Assembly: GCA_024637045.1 (NCBI GenBank)
Contig: JAGXFX010000009.1
Location: forward strand, 62,001-126,000
Source: Soehngenia sp.
GTDB lineage: Bacteria; Bacillota; Clostridia; Tissierellales; Tissierellaceae
DNA length: 64,000 nt
Direction: 5' to 3'
Shown: positions 18,180 through 26,667 of the stretch, in pieces
How positions within the stretch are numbered: the stretch's first letter is position 1
Layout: each line of letters starts with the position of its first letter
Program-made: the position numbers and the translations under genes
Notes under the pieces: model-generated
The model's input: the letters and a program-made list of their open reading frames with translations, nothing else
What the model was told of the DNA's origin: nothing
Database searches by the model: none

Positions 18180-18953
18180 ATGAAAATAGCAATAATCGGA
18201 GGGACGGGTCTTTATGATACAAGTTTTTTAAAAGATCCTGAAGAAAGAGTAATTGATACTGAATATGGCCAGACAAAAGTATATGTATCACAAATGGATG
18301 ATCGTGAAATAATATTTTTACCAAGACATGGTATTCAGCACGGAGTACTTGCATACCAGGTAAATTACCATGCAAATATGAAGGCATTGGAGCAGTTGGG
18401 AGTAAAAAGAGCTATTTCAATGAATGCAGTTGGATCACTTAATCCTGAAATGAAGGTTGGGGACCTGGTTTTGATTGACCAGTTCATGGACTTTGCATGG
18501 AACAGGGAGTCAACATTCGGACAGCATTCTGTAAATATGACAAATCCTTACTGTCCGGAACTTAGAAATCTCTTTATTGAATCAGCCAAAGAGCTTCAAA
18601 TTGAGCTCCATGAAAAGGGTAACTATATCTGTACTGGTGGACCAAGGTATGAAACAGCTCTTGAAGTTAAAGTATTCAGAAGCTGGGGTATGGATGTAGT
18701 GGGAATGACAAATTCAACAGAGGCCACTTTGGCCAGAGAAGTCGGAATCTGTTACTCAACAGTAAATCTTGTAACTGACATGGCTGCAGGCATTACCGAT
18801 GTTGAACCGGATCTTGCACTTCACAGAAGTGTTGTTAAGGACAACAATGAAAAGCTTAAGAAACTTCTATTTACAACAGCTATGAAGGTTGAAGAAAACC
18901 ATGAATGCGTATGTCAGGAGCTTCACAGAAAAGCTGTTGAAGCAAGAAAGTAA
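18180..18953 (+). CDS. mtnP: S-methyl-5'-thioadenosine phosphorylase (MTAP family)
   Basis: Splits methylthioadenosine (and possibly 5'-deoxyadenosine or inosine) with phosphate. 257 aa. Family marks: AIIGGTGLYD at the N-terminus, LPRHG..H, VNYHANMKALEQLGV, NAVGSLNPEMKVGDLVLIDQFMDF, GPRYETALE, VGMTNSTEATLARE and CYSTVNLVTDMAAG. Its sugar product would enter the isomerase and aldolase encoded upstream. MTA versus 6-oxopurine preference inside this family cannot be settled here. AGGTGA precedes the ATG. Confidence 0.85.
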   Translation: MKIAIIGGTGLYDTSFLKDPEERVIDTEYGQTKVYVSQMDDREIIFLPRHGIQHGVLAYQVNYHANMKALEQLGVKRAISMNAVGSLNPEMKVGDLVLIDQFMDFAWNRESTFGQHSVNMTNPYCPELRNLFIESAKELQIELHEKGNYICTGGPRYETALEVKVFRSWGMDVVGMTNSTEATLAREVGICYSTVNLVTDMAAGITDVEPDLALHRSVVKDNNEKLKKLLFTTAMKVEENHECVCQELHRKAVEARK

Positions 18954-18967
18954 ATTTTAATACAGGT

Positions 18968-19004
18968 ATTCCTGGCAAATCATAGATTGCCGGGAATATT
19001 TTCT
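18968..19004 (+). terminator. Weak terminator-like hairpin between mtnP and add
   Basis: ATTCCTGGCAA (18968-18978) pairs with TTGCCGGGAAT (18987-18997), followed by ATTTTCT. The short tail suggests partial read-through into add. Confidence 0.5.
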
Positions 19005-19022
19005 ATGAAAGGTTGATTCTGG

Positions 19023-20054
19023 ATGAACAATACAGAAATTATCAAGGAATTGCCAAAATTGGATTTGCACTGTCACCTAAGTGGAAGCATCAGACCGGAG
19101 ACTATACTGGAAATAGTAAAAAAAGAAGGCATTCCCCATTACACGGATGACCTTAATGAGTTTAAGGGTCATGTTCAGGCACATGAAGAATGCACGTCTC
19201 TTAAAGAGTATCTGGAGAGATTCCAGCTTACCCTAAGCGTTATGCAGAAAAAAGAACATCTTACCCGTATTGCCTACGAGCTTATTGAAGATTTAAGCAA
19301 GCAGAATGTGTATTATATTGAGATAAGGTTTGCACCCTTTTTCCACTTGAATGAAGGTCTCAGCTTTGATGAAGCAGTTGAGGCGGTGCTTAAGGGCATG
19401 GAGGATGGAAAGAGAGATTTTGGTGTAATATCAAATCTGATTTTAATCCTGATGAGGCATCATTCTCCAGAAAAGAGTCTGGAAGTTGTAAGACAGGGAA
19501 GAAAATTCCTTGGAAAAGGTGTAGTTGCAATTGACCTTGCAGGAAATGAGCAGGACTATCCACCTGAACTTCACAAAGAAGCCTTTCAGCTTGCAAAAGA
19601 GTACGGATTCCACAGAACAGTTCATGCAGGTGAGACAGGGTTACCAGAAAACATTTTAACTTCAGTTAATGAGTTGCATGCAGAGAGAATAGGACATGGT
19701 GTCCATGCATATATGAACGATGAGGTTTATCGGTTTGTCAAGGAGAACAGGATTCCATTGGAGCTTTGTGTAACAAGCAATATTCAAACCAAGGCAATCG
19801 ATTCTTACGAAGAGCATCCAATTAAAAGATATCTGGAGGATGGTATCATCGTAACTGCAAATACAGATAATATGACGGTTTCAAATACAGACTTGATTGA
19901 GGAATATGAAAAGCTGGTTACTAAGATCGACTTTAGTCTGGATGATCTTCGACGAGTGATTCTAAACGGAGTGGAAGTTTCCTTTGCTTCAGTTGAGGAC
20001 AAAAAATATTTAAGAAAACTGTTTAATGAAAAATTCAATACCCTCCTTAAGTGA
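19023..20054 (+). CDS. add: Adenosine deaminase family protein
   Basis: Zn-dependent hydrolase converting adenosine or deoxyadenosine to (deoxy)inosine. 343 aa. LHCHLSGS carries the HxH zinc pair, HAGETG the third His and catalytic Glu, ERIGHGVHA the next His, and ITANTDNMTVSNT the terminal zinc Asp. The variant TDN in place of TDD is common in bacterial members. It would convert adenosine into a form that phosphorylases accept. ATG at 19023 follows GGTTGATT, a weak ribosome site. Confidence 0.9.
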   Translation: MNNTEIIKELPKLDLHCHLSGSIRPETILEIVKKEGIPHYTDDLNEFKGHVQAHEECTSLKEYLERFQLTLSVMQKKEHLTRIAYELIEDLSKQNVYYIEIRFAPFFHLNEGLSFDEAVEAVLKGMEDGKRDFGVISNLILILMRHHSPEKSLEVVRQGRKFLGKGVVAIDLAGNEQDYPPELHKEAFQLAKEYGFHRTVHAGETGLPENILTSVNELHAERIGHGVHAYMNDEVYRFVKENRIPLELCVTSNIQTKAIDSYEEHPIKRYLEDGIIVTANTDNMTVSNTDLIEEYEKLVTKIDFSLDDLRRVILNGVEVSFASVEDKKYLRKLFNEKFNTLLK

Positions 20055-20058
20055 GTAA

Positions 20059-20096
20059 GAAAATGCTGTTACCGGATTGGTAACAGCATTTCTTCT
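20059..20096. terminator. Bidirectional terminator after add
   Basis: AAATGCTGTTACC (20061-20073) and GGTAACAGCATTT (20079-20091) form a 13-bp perfect stem with a GGATT loop, T-rich on both strands. Confidence 0.88.
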
Positions 20097-20104
20097 AAAT
20101 TGTT

Positions 20105-21535
20105 TTAATATGTGAATTTATTTTGTAATTCTTTGAATATCTTTTGGAACGGTTCCTTATTCTTTGATGCTTTTTGGAGAGCCTCTTTCATTAACTCTTC
20201 CAGCTCTCGCTTTCTCTGAGCAATCTCCATTCTTAAATCTTTTTCTGATAATCCGTATATTTCTCCATCCTTCATCACAAATCGACCATTTATAAGCACA
20301 TGTTTGACTTGGAGAGAGGATGTATTAAAAATCAACTGGGTTGGCAGGGATGAGTGAAGAATATCCAGAAGCTGAGTTTTATCAACAACTACAATATCAG
20401 CAGCATGATCTACTTTTATCTCACCAGCTGGCTTTGAGAAACCGAGAATTGAACTACCGTTTTTGGTAATCATTTCATAGCCTCTTTTCACACTTATCCA
20501 GTTATTAAAATCAGGATTTGAATTTCGCTCAGTCAGCATAAAGAATCTCAATATCTCCAGCATATTATGATTTGTACCACAGTTAACTCCATCTGACCCA
20601 ATAGTGATGGGGATATTCCTGTTCATAAACTTCCTGGCGGGGAATACTCCACTTCCAAGAAAATAGTTGCTCGTTGGGTTGGTAATTGCAGTTGCACCTC
20701 TTTTGGATATAATGTCCAGCTCTGAATCAGTCAACCAAACACAATGCGCCAGAGATGTATTTTCTCCAAGTAATCCGAATTGGTCCATCTTTACCACGGG
20801 GGAGTAGGTGTTATCAGCTGTAAGCCTTTGCCACCTGGATTCAAGCAAATGGCTATGAACTGGGAGGTCAAATTCACTGGCCAAATCAGAAGATACCTTC
20901 AATAAATCATCATCTGTCCTTTGAGGGGAGTTGATACCTACCATAACCCTTGTGGTTTCATCTGGATTGTTGAATTTTGATATAAAGTCTTTATAAAATT
21001 CTATATATTCGTCTGTTGATGGGAATGGACTTGGACCTTCTGCTTTTGGGATTTCTTTGTCCATCTGGTATAGCAGGTCACTGTCCTTTATATTGTGAAG
21101 CATAGGAGCAAGTCCTGCTTTAAAACCAGTTGATTTGTAAACCTGGGCTATTGCGTGAGCATTTGCCAGATGGGGGATATGATCAACACATGCTGTAACT
21201 CCAGCTTTTAGCATCTCAATTATTCCAAGAAAGGCTGAAAGAGTCATATCCTTTTCAGAGAGAACTCCACCAAGTGCCACCGTATCGTTTGACCACATTT
21301 CAAGTGGCTCTCCAAATGATGTTCCACGGATGATATTGGTGTAGGAGTGATAATGACTGTTTACCATCCCCGGAAGTACAATGTCTCCGTCAAGATCAAT
21401 ATGTTCCTCATTTGAGTTAGGGGCAAGGTCAGTTCCAATTTCTGTTATTTCACTGTTCTCAACTCGGATGTCCAAAGTTTTAAAAAAAATATCATTCTTA
21501 TCAGTTTGCAATACATATCCATTTTTTAGCAGCAT
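20105..21535 (-). CDS. Amidohydrolase (nucleobase/nucleoside deaminase type)
   Basis: A 476-aa member of the TrzA/SsnA/MtaD-like amidohydrolases. Metal-site residues: VNSHYHSY (HxH), PVHSHLLES, LAHCVWL and TIGSDGVNC. The C-terminus adds a 50-residue Lys/Glu-rich helix with no known role. Deamination of adenine/guanine-type bases, 5'-deoxyadenosine or MTA would suit the nucleoside neighbourhood, but the exact substrate is not readable. The ATG at 21535 follows AGGTATGCT, a weak site. Stands alone between the add terminator and the GntR gene, on the same strand as the latter. Confidence 0.8.
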   Translation of the reverse strand: MLLKNGYVLQTDKNDIFFKTLDIRVENSEITEIGTDLAPNSNEEHIDLDGDIVLPGMVNSHYHSYTNIIRGTSFGEPLEMWSNDTVALGGVLSEKDMTLSAFLGIIEMLKAGVTACVDHIPHLANAHAIAQVYKSTGFKAGLAPMLHNIKDSDLLYQMDKEIPKAEGPSPFPSTDEYIEFYKDFISKFNNPDETTRVMVGINSPQRTDDDLLKVSSDLASEFDLPVHSHLLESRWQRLTADNTYSPVVKMDQFGLLGENTSLAHCVWLTDSELDIISKRGATAITNPTSNYFLGSGVFPARKFMNRNIPITIGSDGVNCGTNHNMLEILRFFMLTERNSNPDFNNWISVKRGYEMITKNGSSILGFSKPAGEIKVDHAADIVVVDKTQLLDILHSSLPTQLIFNTSSLQVKHVLINGRFVMKDGEIYGLSEKDLRMEIAQRKRELEELMKEALQKASKNKEPFQKIFKELQNKFTY

Positions 21536-21620
21536 AGCATACCTCGATTTCTTGATAATAAGTTGGTCGTCCTACATCTTAAATATTAAAAAAATATATT
21601 CTACATATAAAAGAGTAGAA

Positions 21621-22346
21621 CTAGTCAATAAATCTCCGTATTACGTTGAATTCCAACTTTTCCGTTAAAAAATAACTGTCTGAGTAAAAAACTGGTATCC
21701 CTTGTGAGGAATAATGAATCTGCTGCAGAAGAAGAAGAGCTTTTGGTTTATCCAGGCAGAGTTTATCCATCAGTCTTTCATCACTTAATACTGCGTGTAT
21801 TGAGCAGCTTGAAAATGACACAGGTGTGTATTTATCAATGAATTTAAAAAGTGAGGCGTTCCCATTCTTCTCGAATTTTTCCATCATATCGTCCTGATAG
21901 GGGATATAGTCCTCAACAAAAACTATGGGCACATTGTCAGCAGTTCTGACACGCTCGATATAAAACACATCCATGGGGACATCACTCCCAAGATCCCTGG
22001 AAATGGCTTCGTTGGAAGTCCGAACATCATAGCTTACGCTTTTTGTTCCTGGCTCGTAACCATGCTCTGAAATAATTTTTGTGGTGCTGTCCAGTTGTGC
22101 AATATTATATCTGATATTATCGTTGCTATTATAACTGGTTACAAAGGTTCCAATTCCATGACGCAAAATTACCAGTCCCTGGGTTTCCAGGATCTTCAGT
22201 GCTTCCCGAACAGTGTTACGACTGACGCCCAGCTGGGCTGCAAGCTTGTTCTCTGAAGGTAATTTGCTCATAAAACTTGACTCATTGATCATAGCCAAAA
22301 TAGCCTCTTTAACCTGTGAAGACAGGCTCTTTGTGGTCAATTTCAT
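21621..22346 (-). CDS. GntR-family (HutC/YvoA subfamily) transcriptional regulator
   Basis: 241 aa. Winged helix SKLPSENKLAAQLGVSRNTVREALKILETQGLVILRHGIGTFV, then a chorismate-lyase-like (UTRA) effector domain with YIERVRTADNVPIVFVEDYIPY and VFYSDSYFL. I start at the ATG at 22346 because AAGGAGT precedes it; a TTG at 22370 has none. It sits between the deaminase-like gene and the divergent nucleoside importer, so it may control one or both. The effector is not visible. Confidence 0.88.
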   Translation of the reverse strand: MKLTTKSLSSQVKEAILAMINESSFMSKLPSENKLAAQLGVSRNTVREALKILETQGLVILRHGIGTFVTSYNSNDNIRYNIAQLDSTTKIISEHGYEPGTKSVSYDVRTSNEAISRDLGSDVPMDVFYIERVRTADNVPIVFVEDYIPYQDDMMEKFEKNGNASLFKFIDKYTPVSFSSCSIHAVLSDERLMDKLCLDKPKALLLLQQIHYSSQGIPVFYSDSYFLTEKLEFNVIRRFID

Positions 22347-22548
22347 GAATACAACACTCCTTACAGTCAAATATGTTGACTTAAGTTTAGTATATAAACA
22401 AACATATTGTCAAGAGCTGGTAATTTAGGAACCACTGAAATATTGCGAACTTAGTGGACAATCAACTGGGAAAAGATACTGAACTACAACATAAATCAGA
22501 CATTATTTAATAAATTGAAGAAACTTTTGAAATATTGTGGCAGATTAA

Positions 22549-22578
22549 TTGACAAGGGATTTAACAACATGATATTAT
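22549..22578 (+). promoter_or_regulatory. Promoter of the nucleoside ABC importer operon
   Basis: TTGACA (22549-22554), 18-base spacer, TATTAT (22573-22578). It predicts a start near 22585 and hence a leader of about 335 bases before the lipoprotein gene. Confidence 0.7.
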
Positions 22579-22590
22579 AGATTCATAGTA

Positions 22591-22804
22591 GTTGTTGGAC
22601 AACCAATGACCAACCAGAATATTTTGAATTTAGCAAATTTTGACCCGTAAGTATAGTTGTTCATCAATTGGGTAACAATTGTATCAACTACATACGAAAA
22701 TATTTGATTTTGCTGACCTTATCGGCAAAGTCAAACCGTATGATATTTAATCTTTGGAATCAATGACTCTGTAGTAGTAGATAGTTTTCTACTCAGTGTA
22801 GTCA
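22591..22804 (+). ncRNA. Structured 5' leader of the nucleoside importer, riboswitch-like, class not recognised
   Basis: The stretch between gntR and the binding-protein gene (22371-22920) holds no gene but four consecutive inverted repeats. They are GTTGT/ACAAC at 22591-22603; a TAGTTG..CAATTG/CAATTG..CAACTA hairpin at 22654-22690; CATACG/CGTATG (22691-22696 with 22737-22742) enclosing an 11-bp stem (22703-22713 with 22725-22735, one G-U); and TGACT..AGTAGA/TCTACT..AGTCA at 22764-22804. It lacks the purine and 2'-dG aptamer cores as I know them. Function as an RNA switch is inferred. Confidence 0.5.
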
Positions 22805-22920
22805 AATAGCTTGAAATTATTCAAAGGGGGAATGCAGGTCATAGGAAAACGATTTTGTATATAATGCAAATGTGATTCTTGGGAGAAAATATTAAAACTA
22901 AAATGTTTGGAGGAGAACTA

Positions 22921-24000
22921 ATGAATAAAAAAATTATATTAGGTTTAATCGTAAGCGTATTATTAATAGGACTACTAACAGGTTGTGGTGGACAAACTCC
23001 GGAGGTTCCTGAAGAAGGTAACGGCGGAGAAAGTGATAAATTGAAGTTCGCAGCTATCCTAGGCGTAGGTGGACTTGGAGACAACGGATTTAATGACGAG
23101 GTATTCTACGGAGTTGAGACTGCAGCTGAAAAATATGACGCTGAGTTTGATTACGCTGAACCAAAAGATATATCAGAGTTTGAAACACAACTTAGAATGT
23201 TTGCAGATTCAGGAGAATATGCAACTATCATAGCGGTAAGTACGGAGCAGGTTGAAGCTTTGAAAATGGTTGCAGAAGATTATCCTGAGCAAAGATTTAC
23301 AATGCTTGACCAAAAGATTGAAGGATATGACAATATCCACAGTATAGCATCATCAAATCCAGGTCAGCATTTCCTTTCAGGAGTACTTGCAGGAATTGCA
23401 ACACAGGATGAAAGATTCCCACTTAGCAACCCAGAAAATGTATTAGGATTTACAATAGCAATGGACACTCCAGTGTCAAGAGCGCAGGCAACAGGATTTA
23501 TTGCAGGAGCAAAATATATCAACCCAGAAGTTGAAATGCTTACAAACTTTATCGGTGGATACAATGACCCGGTAACTGCTAAGGAATTGGCATTGGTTAT
23601 GTATGAGAGAGGCGCAGACATAGTAAGTGCCAACGCAGGAAGCTCATCACAAGGAGTATTCGCAGCAGCTAAAGAAAAGAACAGATACGTAATTGGTACT
23701 TCTCTTGCAATGGTTGACCCTGAGGTAAGCTTAAGTACCTCCGTCAAAAAGGTTTGGGTATTTGTAGACCAGGAAATAAAATCCCTTAGCGAAGGAACCT
23801 GGGAGCCAGGATTCTCAGAACTAAGCATGGCTGAAGGTGTTGTTGACTACAATGTAGAGGGATTGGATGTTGAAATCCCAGAGGATGTAACTGCAACAAT
23901 CGAAGACATAAGACAACAGATTATAGATGGAGAGATTGTACTTCCAACTGATCTTGACCAATTGGATGATTGGACTGCAAACAACAGATACGAAGATTAA
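22921..24000 (+). CDS. BMP-family nucleoside-binding lipoprotein of an ABC importer
   Basis: 359-aa surface lipoprotein: short basic N-terminus, hydrophobic signal and lipobox LLTGC with the acylated Cys near residue 22, then a PEVPEEGNGGE linker. The mature part starts AAILGVGGLGDNGFND, the usual opening of BMP/PnrA/TmpC purine-nucleoside receptors, and contains ADIVSANAGSSSQGVFAAAKE. It should deliver nucleosides to the two permeases encoded downstream. I start at ATG 22921, preceded by GGAGGAGAACTA; an upstream ATG at 22879 would bury the signal peptide. Confidence 0.92.
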   Translation: MNKKIILGLIVSVLLIGLLTGCGGQTPEVPEEGNGGESDKLKFAAILGVGGLGDNGFNDEVFYGVETAAEKYDAEFDYAEPKDISEFETQLRMFADSGEYATIIAVSTEQVEALKMVAEDYPEQRFTMLDQKIEGYDNIHSIASSNPGQHFLSGVLAGIATQDERFPLSNPENVLGFTIAMDTPVSRAQATGFIAGAKYINPEVEMLTNFIGGYNDPVTAKELALVMYERGADIVSANAGSSSQGVFAAAKEKNRYVIGTSLAMVDPEVSLSTSVKKVWVFVDQEIKSLSEGTWEPGFSELSMAEGVVDYNVEGLDVEIPEDVTATIEDIRQQIIDGEIVLPTDLDQLDDWTANNRYED

Positions 24001-24037
24001 TTATATGTGTTTAAGATAAAGCTCGGAGGTGAATTTA

Positions 24038-25561
24038 GTGGAAATAGTGAGAATGGAAAAAATCACTAAGGTCTATCCCGGAACAGTTGCTCTGAAAAAT
24101 GTAAATTTCACACTTAATGAGGGAGAGATACTTTCTCTTCTTGGAGAAAACGGTGCTGGAAAATCTACATTGATGAAAATTTTATACGGTATGACTGAAC
24201 CCACCTCTGGAGATGTTTACTATCGTGGCGAGCCAATTGATTTCAGACGTCCGGTAGATGCAATTGAAAAGGGAATCTGTATGGTGCACCAGCATTTTAT
24301 GCTGGTGCCTGCATTTACTGTTACGGAAAATATTATTGCTGGTAGCGAACCCGGGAAAAATGGCTTTGTCGATATGAAAGAAGCCAGAAAGGTAGTTAAG
24401 GATCTTATTTCACAGTTCAAGTTCAATATTGATCCTGACACCAAGGTTGAAAACCTTTCTGTTGGAGAGCAGCAAAGAGTTGAGATTCTTAAGGTTCTAT
24501 ACAGAAAAGCTGATATAATTATACTTGACGAACCAACAGCTGTTTTAACACCCCAGGAGGTAGACGACCTGTTTATTATATTGAGGAGACTAAGGGCTGA
24601 AGGAAAGAGTATAATCATCATCACCCATAAGTTAAAGGAAACAATAGCTTTGGCTGACAGGGTAATGATTCTTAGAGATGGTGAGCTAATCAGAGACGAT
24701 GTTGATCCGTCAGAGGTATCGACAAATGAATTATCAGAAATGATGGTAGGCCGAGAGGTTGACCTTCAGGAGAGACACCCTGCAAAGAATATCGGAGAGG
24801 TTGCTCTTCGCGTTTCAGGACTGACAGTTGAGGAAGACGGAAAGAAAAAAGTAAACAATGTATCGTTTGAGGTAAAAGCTGGTGAGATTCTCGGAATAGC
24901 TGGAGTTGAAGGCAACGGACAGACTCAGTTGATTGAAGCTTTGACAGGGCTTAGAAGAGTGAATTCCATGGAGCTGTTGCTAAATGGAGAAAAAATCTCG
25001 GGAACAAGTAATAAATTTCTCAGAGCAGGAATTGCACACGTTCCTGAAGACAGGACATCAATGGGATTGGTAAAGGAAATGTCAATCAAGTACAATTTGA
25101 TACTTGGATATCACAGAGAAGATGATTGTTGTGACAGCAGGGGAATCCTTAAGAGAAAAGACATCGAGGAGAAGGGAAACAGGTTAAAGACCCAATTTCT
25201 TATAAAGGCACCAAGTGTTGATGCAAAAATAGAAGAATTGTCAGGTGGAAACCAGCAAAAGGTTGTAATAGCAAGAGCTTTCAGCCATGACCCAAAGGCA
25301 ATCATAATCGCACATCCCACAAGAGGTGTAGATGTAGGTGCAATGGAGTATATTCACCAACAGATGATTGAACTTAGGGACAAGGGAGCTGCAATTCTGT
25401 TGATTTCTGCAGATCTTGATGAAGTCAAGACACTTAGTGATAGACTTTTGGTAATGTTTGAAGGTGAAATTGTATCTGAAACAATGCCAGGTAAACTCAG
25501 CGATATAGAAATGGGATTATTGATGACTGGCGGCAGATCAATGATTGAGGGGGAATTATAA
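24038..25561 (+). CDS. Nucleoside ABC importer ATPase (double ABC domain)
   Basis: 507-aa protein with two fused ATP-binding domains, as in sugar/nucleoside CUT2-type importers. Domain 1: Walker A GENGAGKS near residue 37, signature LSVGEQQ, Walker B IIILDEPTA. Domain 2: GVEGNGQT (degenerate Walker A), LSGGNQQK, and AHPTRGVD in place of the usual catalytic DEPTRGVD, a typical feature of the second half. GTG at 24038 is seven bases after GGAGGT. It overlaps the next gene by one base (TAATG). Confidence 0.94.
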   Translation: MEIVRMEKITKVYPGTVALKNVNFTLNEGEILSLLGENGAGKSTLMKILYGMTEPTSGDVYYRGEPIDFRRPVDAIEKGICMVHQHFMLVPAFTVTENIIAGSEPGKNGFVDMKEARKVVKDLISQFKFNIDPDTKVENLSVGEQQRVEILKVLYRKADIIILDEPTAVLTPQEVDDLFIILRRLRAEGKSIIIITHKLKETIALADRVMILRDGELIRDDVDPSEVSTNELSEMMVGREVDLQERHPAKNIGEVALRVSGLTVEEDGKKKVNNVSFEVKAGEILGIAGVEGNGQTQLIEALTGLRRVNSMELLLNGEKISGTSNKFLRAGIAHVPEDRTSMGLVKEMSIKYNLILGYHREDDCCDSRGILKRKDIEEKGNRLKTQFLIKAPSVDAKIEELSGGNQQKVVIARAFSHDPKAIIIAHPTRGVDVGAMEYIHQQMIELRDKGAAILLISADLDEVKTLSDRLLVMFEGEIVSETMPGKLSDIEMGLLMTGGRSMIEGEL

Positions 25562-26667
25562 TGAGATTGGATAATTTGAAGAGTAGTAAGTATTCAAATC
25601 TAAGAACCTCAGTCGTAAATTCCTTTTTTGCATTGGTTTTTTCATTGGTTCTGGGAGCAATATTTATTTCAATAACAGGGTATTCACCTTTTGAAACCTA
25701 CAAGGCAATTTTTTGGTTGTCATTCAGTACAATAAAGGGATTTGCCCTGACATTAAGTCAGGCTACACCCCTTATGTTTACAGGAATATCTTTTGCAATT
25801 GCATATAAGGTCAAAATGATCAATACTGGAGCAGAGGGACAACTTTATGCAGGTGCAATGGCAGCGGCCTTGGTAGGAGCATATGTAACGAATATACCAG
25901 GAATTGTTCATATTCCACTTGCGATGTTTGTGGCATTTATTGCAGGAGGAATTATCGCAGGGCTTGTAGCGATAGCCAAGATATATACTGGAGCCAGTGA
26001 AATAATTCTGACTCTAATGCTTAACAATGTCATAATCCTTTTTACTAGCTTTTTGGCAAACGGACCACTAAAGCCTGAAGGAAGCGGTATTGGACAGACT
26101 GAAAGAATTGCCGAGAGCGCAGAGTTGATGAGACTGGTACCCCAGACTCAGCTGACCATAGCACTTTTAATTGTTATTGCACTGGCAATAATAATTCAGT
26201 ATATGTTGGACAGAACAGTTTTCGGTTATGAAATCAAGGTAACTGGTAACAACAGAAAAGCTGCTGAAGTAGCAGGTATAAATGTATCAAAGATTTCAAT
26301 ACTTACATTTGCACTAAGTGGTGCAGTGGCAGGTATGGGTGGAGCGGCAATGGTTCTTGGTGTAAACTATAGATTTATTGAAGGCTTTTCATCTGGATAT
26401 GGATTTGCAGGAATATCAATAGCAGCTCTGGCAGCGTATAGTCCCTTCGGTGTTATACCAGCTGCATTTATGATAGGTATCCTGAGAGCGGGAACCATAA
26501 CTCTAAGTAGAACAACTTCAATACCAATCGAGTTTGTTGATGTTATTCAGGTATTGGTAATAATTTTTGTTGCTGCACCTGCAATGATCAGACAGATACT
26601 GAACTTATTCAAAAAAATTACCGGTAAGAACAAGAAAAAAGAGATAGCCGGAGGTGAGGTGCAATGA
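25561..26667 (+). CDS. Nucleoside ABC importer permease 1
   Basis: 368-aa membrane protein of the BPD_transp_2 (CUT2-like) family with about ten helices. Contains NTGAEGQLYAGAM and TGNNRKAAEVAGINVSK, the cytoplasmic loop that meets the ATPase, followed by FALSGAVAGMGGA. Equivalent to NupB/YufP-type subunits. Overlaps both neighbours (1 base and 4 bases), so the operon is tightly coupled. Confidence 0.93.
   Translation: MRLDNLKSSKYSNLRTSVVNSFFALVFSLVLGAIFISITGYSPFETYKAIFWLSFSTIKGFALTLSQATPLMFTGISFAIAYKVKMINTGAEGQLYAGAMAAALVGAYVTNIPGIVHIPLAMFVAFIAGGIIAGLVAIAKIYTGASEIILTLMLNNVIILFTSFLANGPLKPEGSGIGQTERIAESAELMRLVPQTQLTIALLIVIALAIIIQYMLDRTVFGYEIKVTGNNRKAAEVAGINVSKISILTFALSGAVAGMGGAAMVLGVNYRFIEGFSSGYGFAGISIAALAAYSPFGVIPAAFMIGILRAGTITLSRTTSIPIEFVDVIQVLVIIFVAAPAMIRQILNLFKKITGKNKKKEIAGGEVQ

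Noticed and set aside
19023-20054. TDN for TDD in adenosine deaminase as a loss-of-function sign
   Set aside because: The variant is frequent in bacterial members with all zinc ligands kept, so it is not evidence of decay.
22832-22864. Ten-codon leader peptide (MQVIGKRFCI) before the lipoprotein gene
   Set aside because: The AAAGGGGG site is almost touching the ATG, and the peptide has no regulatory codon run.
22371-22920. Possible purine, 2'-deoxyguanosine or other known riboswitch before the nucleoside importer
   Set aside because: I looked for the conserved purine-aptamer loops and junctions and did not find them; kept only as an unclassified structured leader.
23364-23828. A 154-codon minus-strand frame opposite the nucleoside-binding lipoprotein
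   Set aside because: Shadow of a clear lipoprotein gene; no family features.
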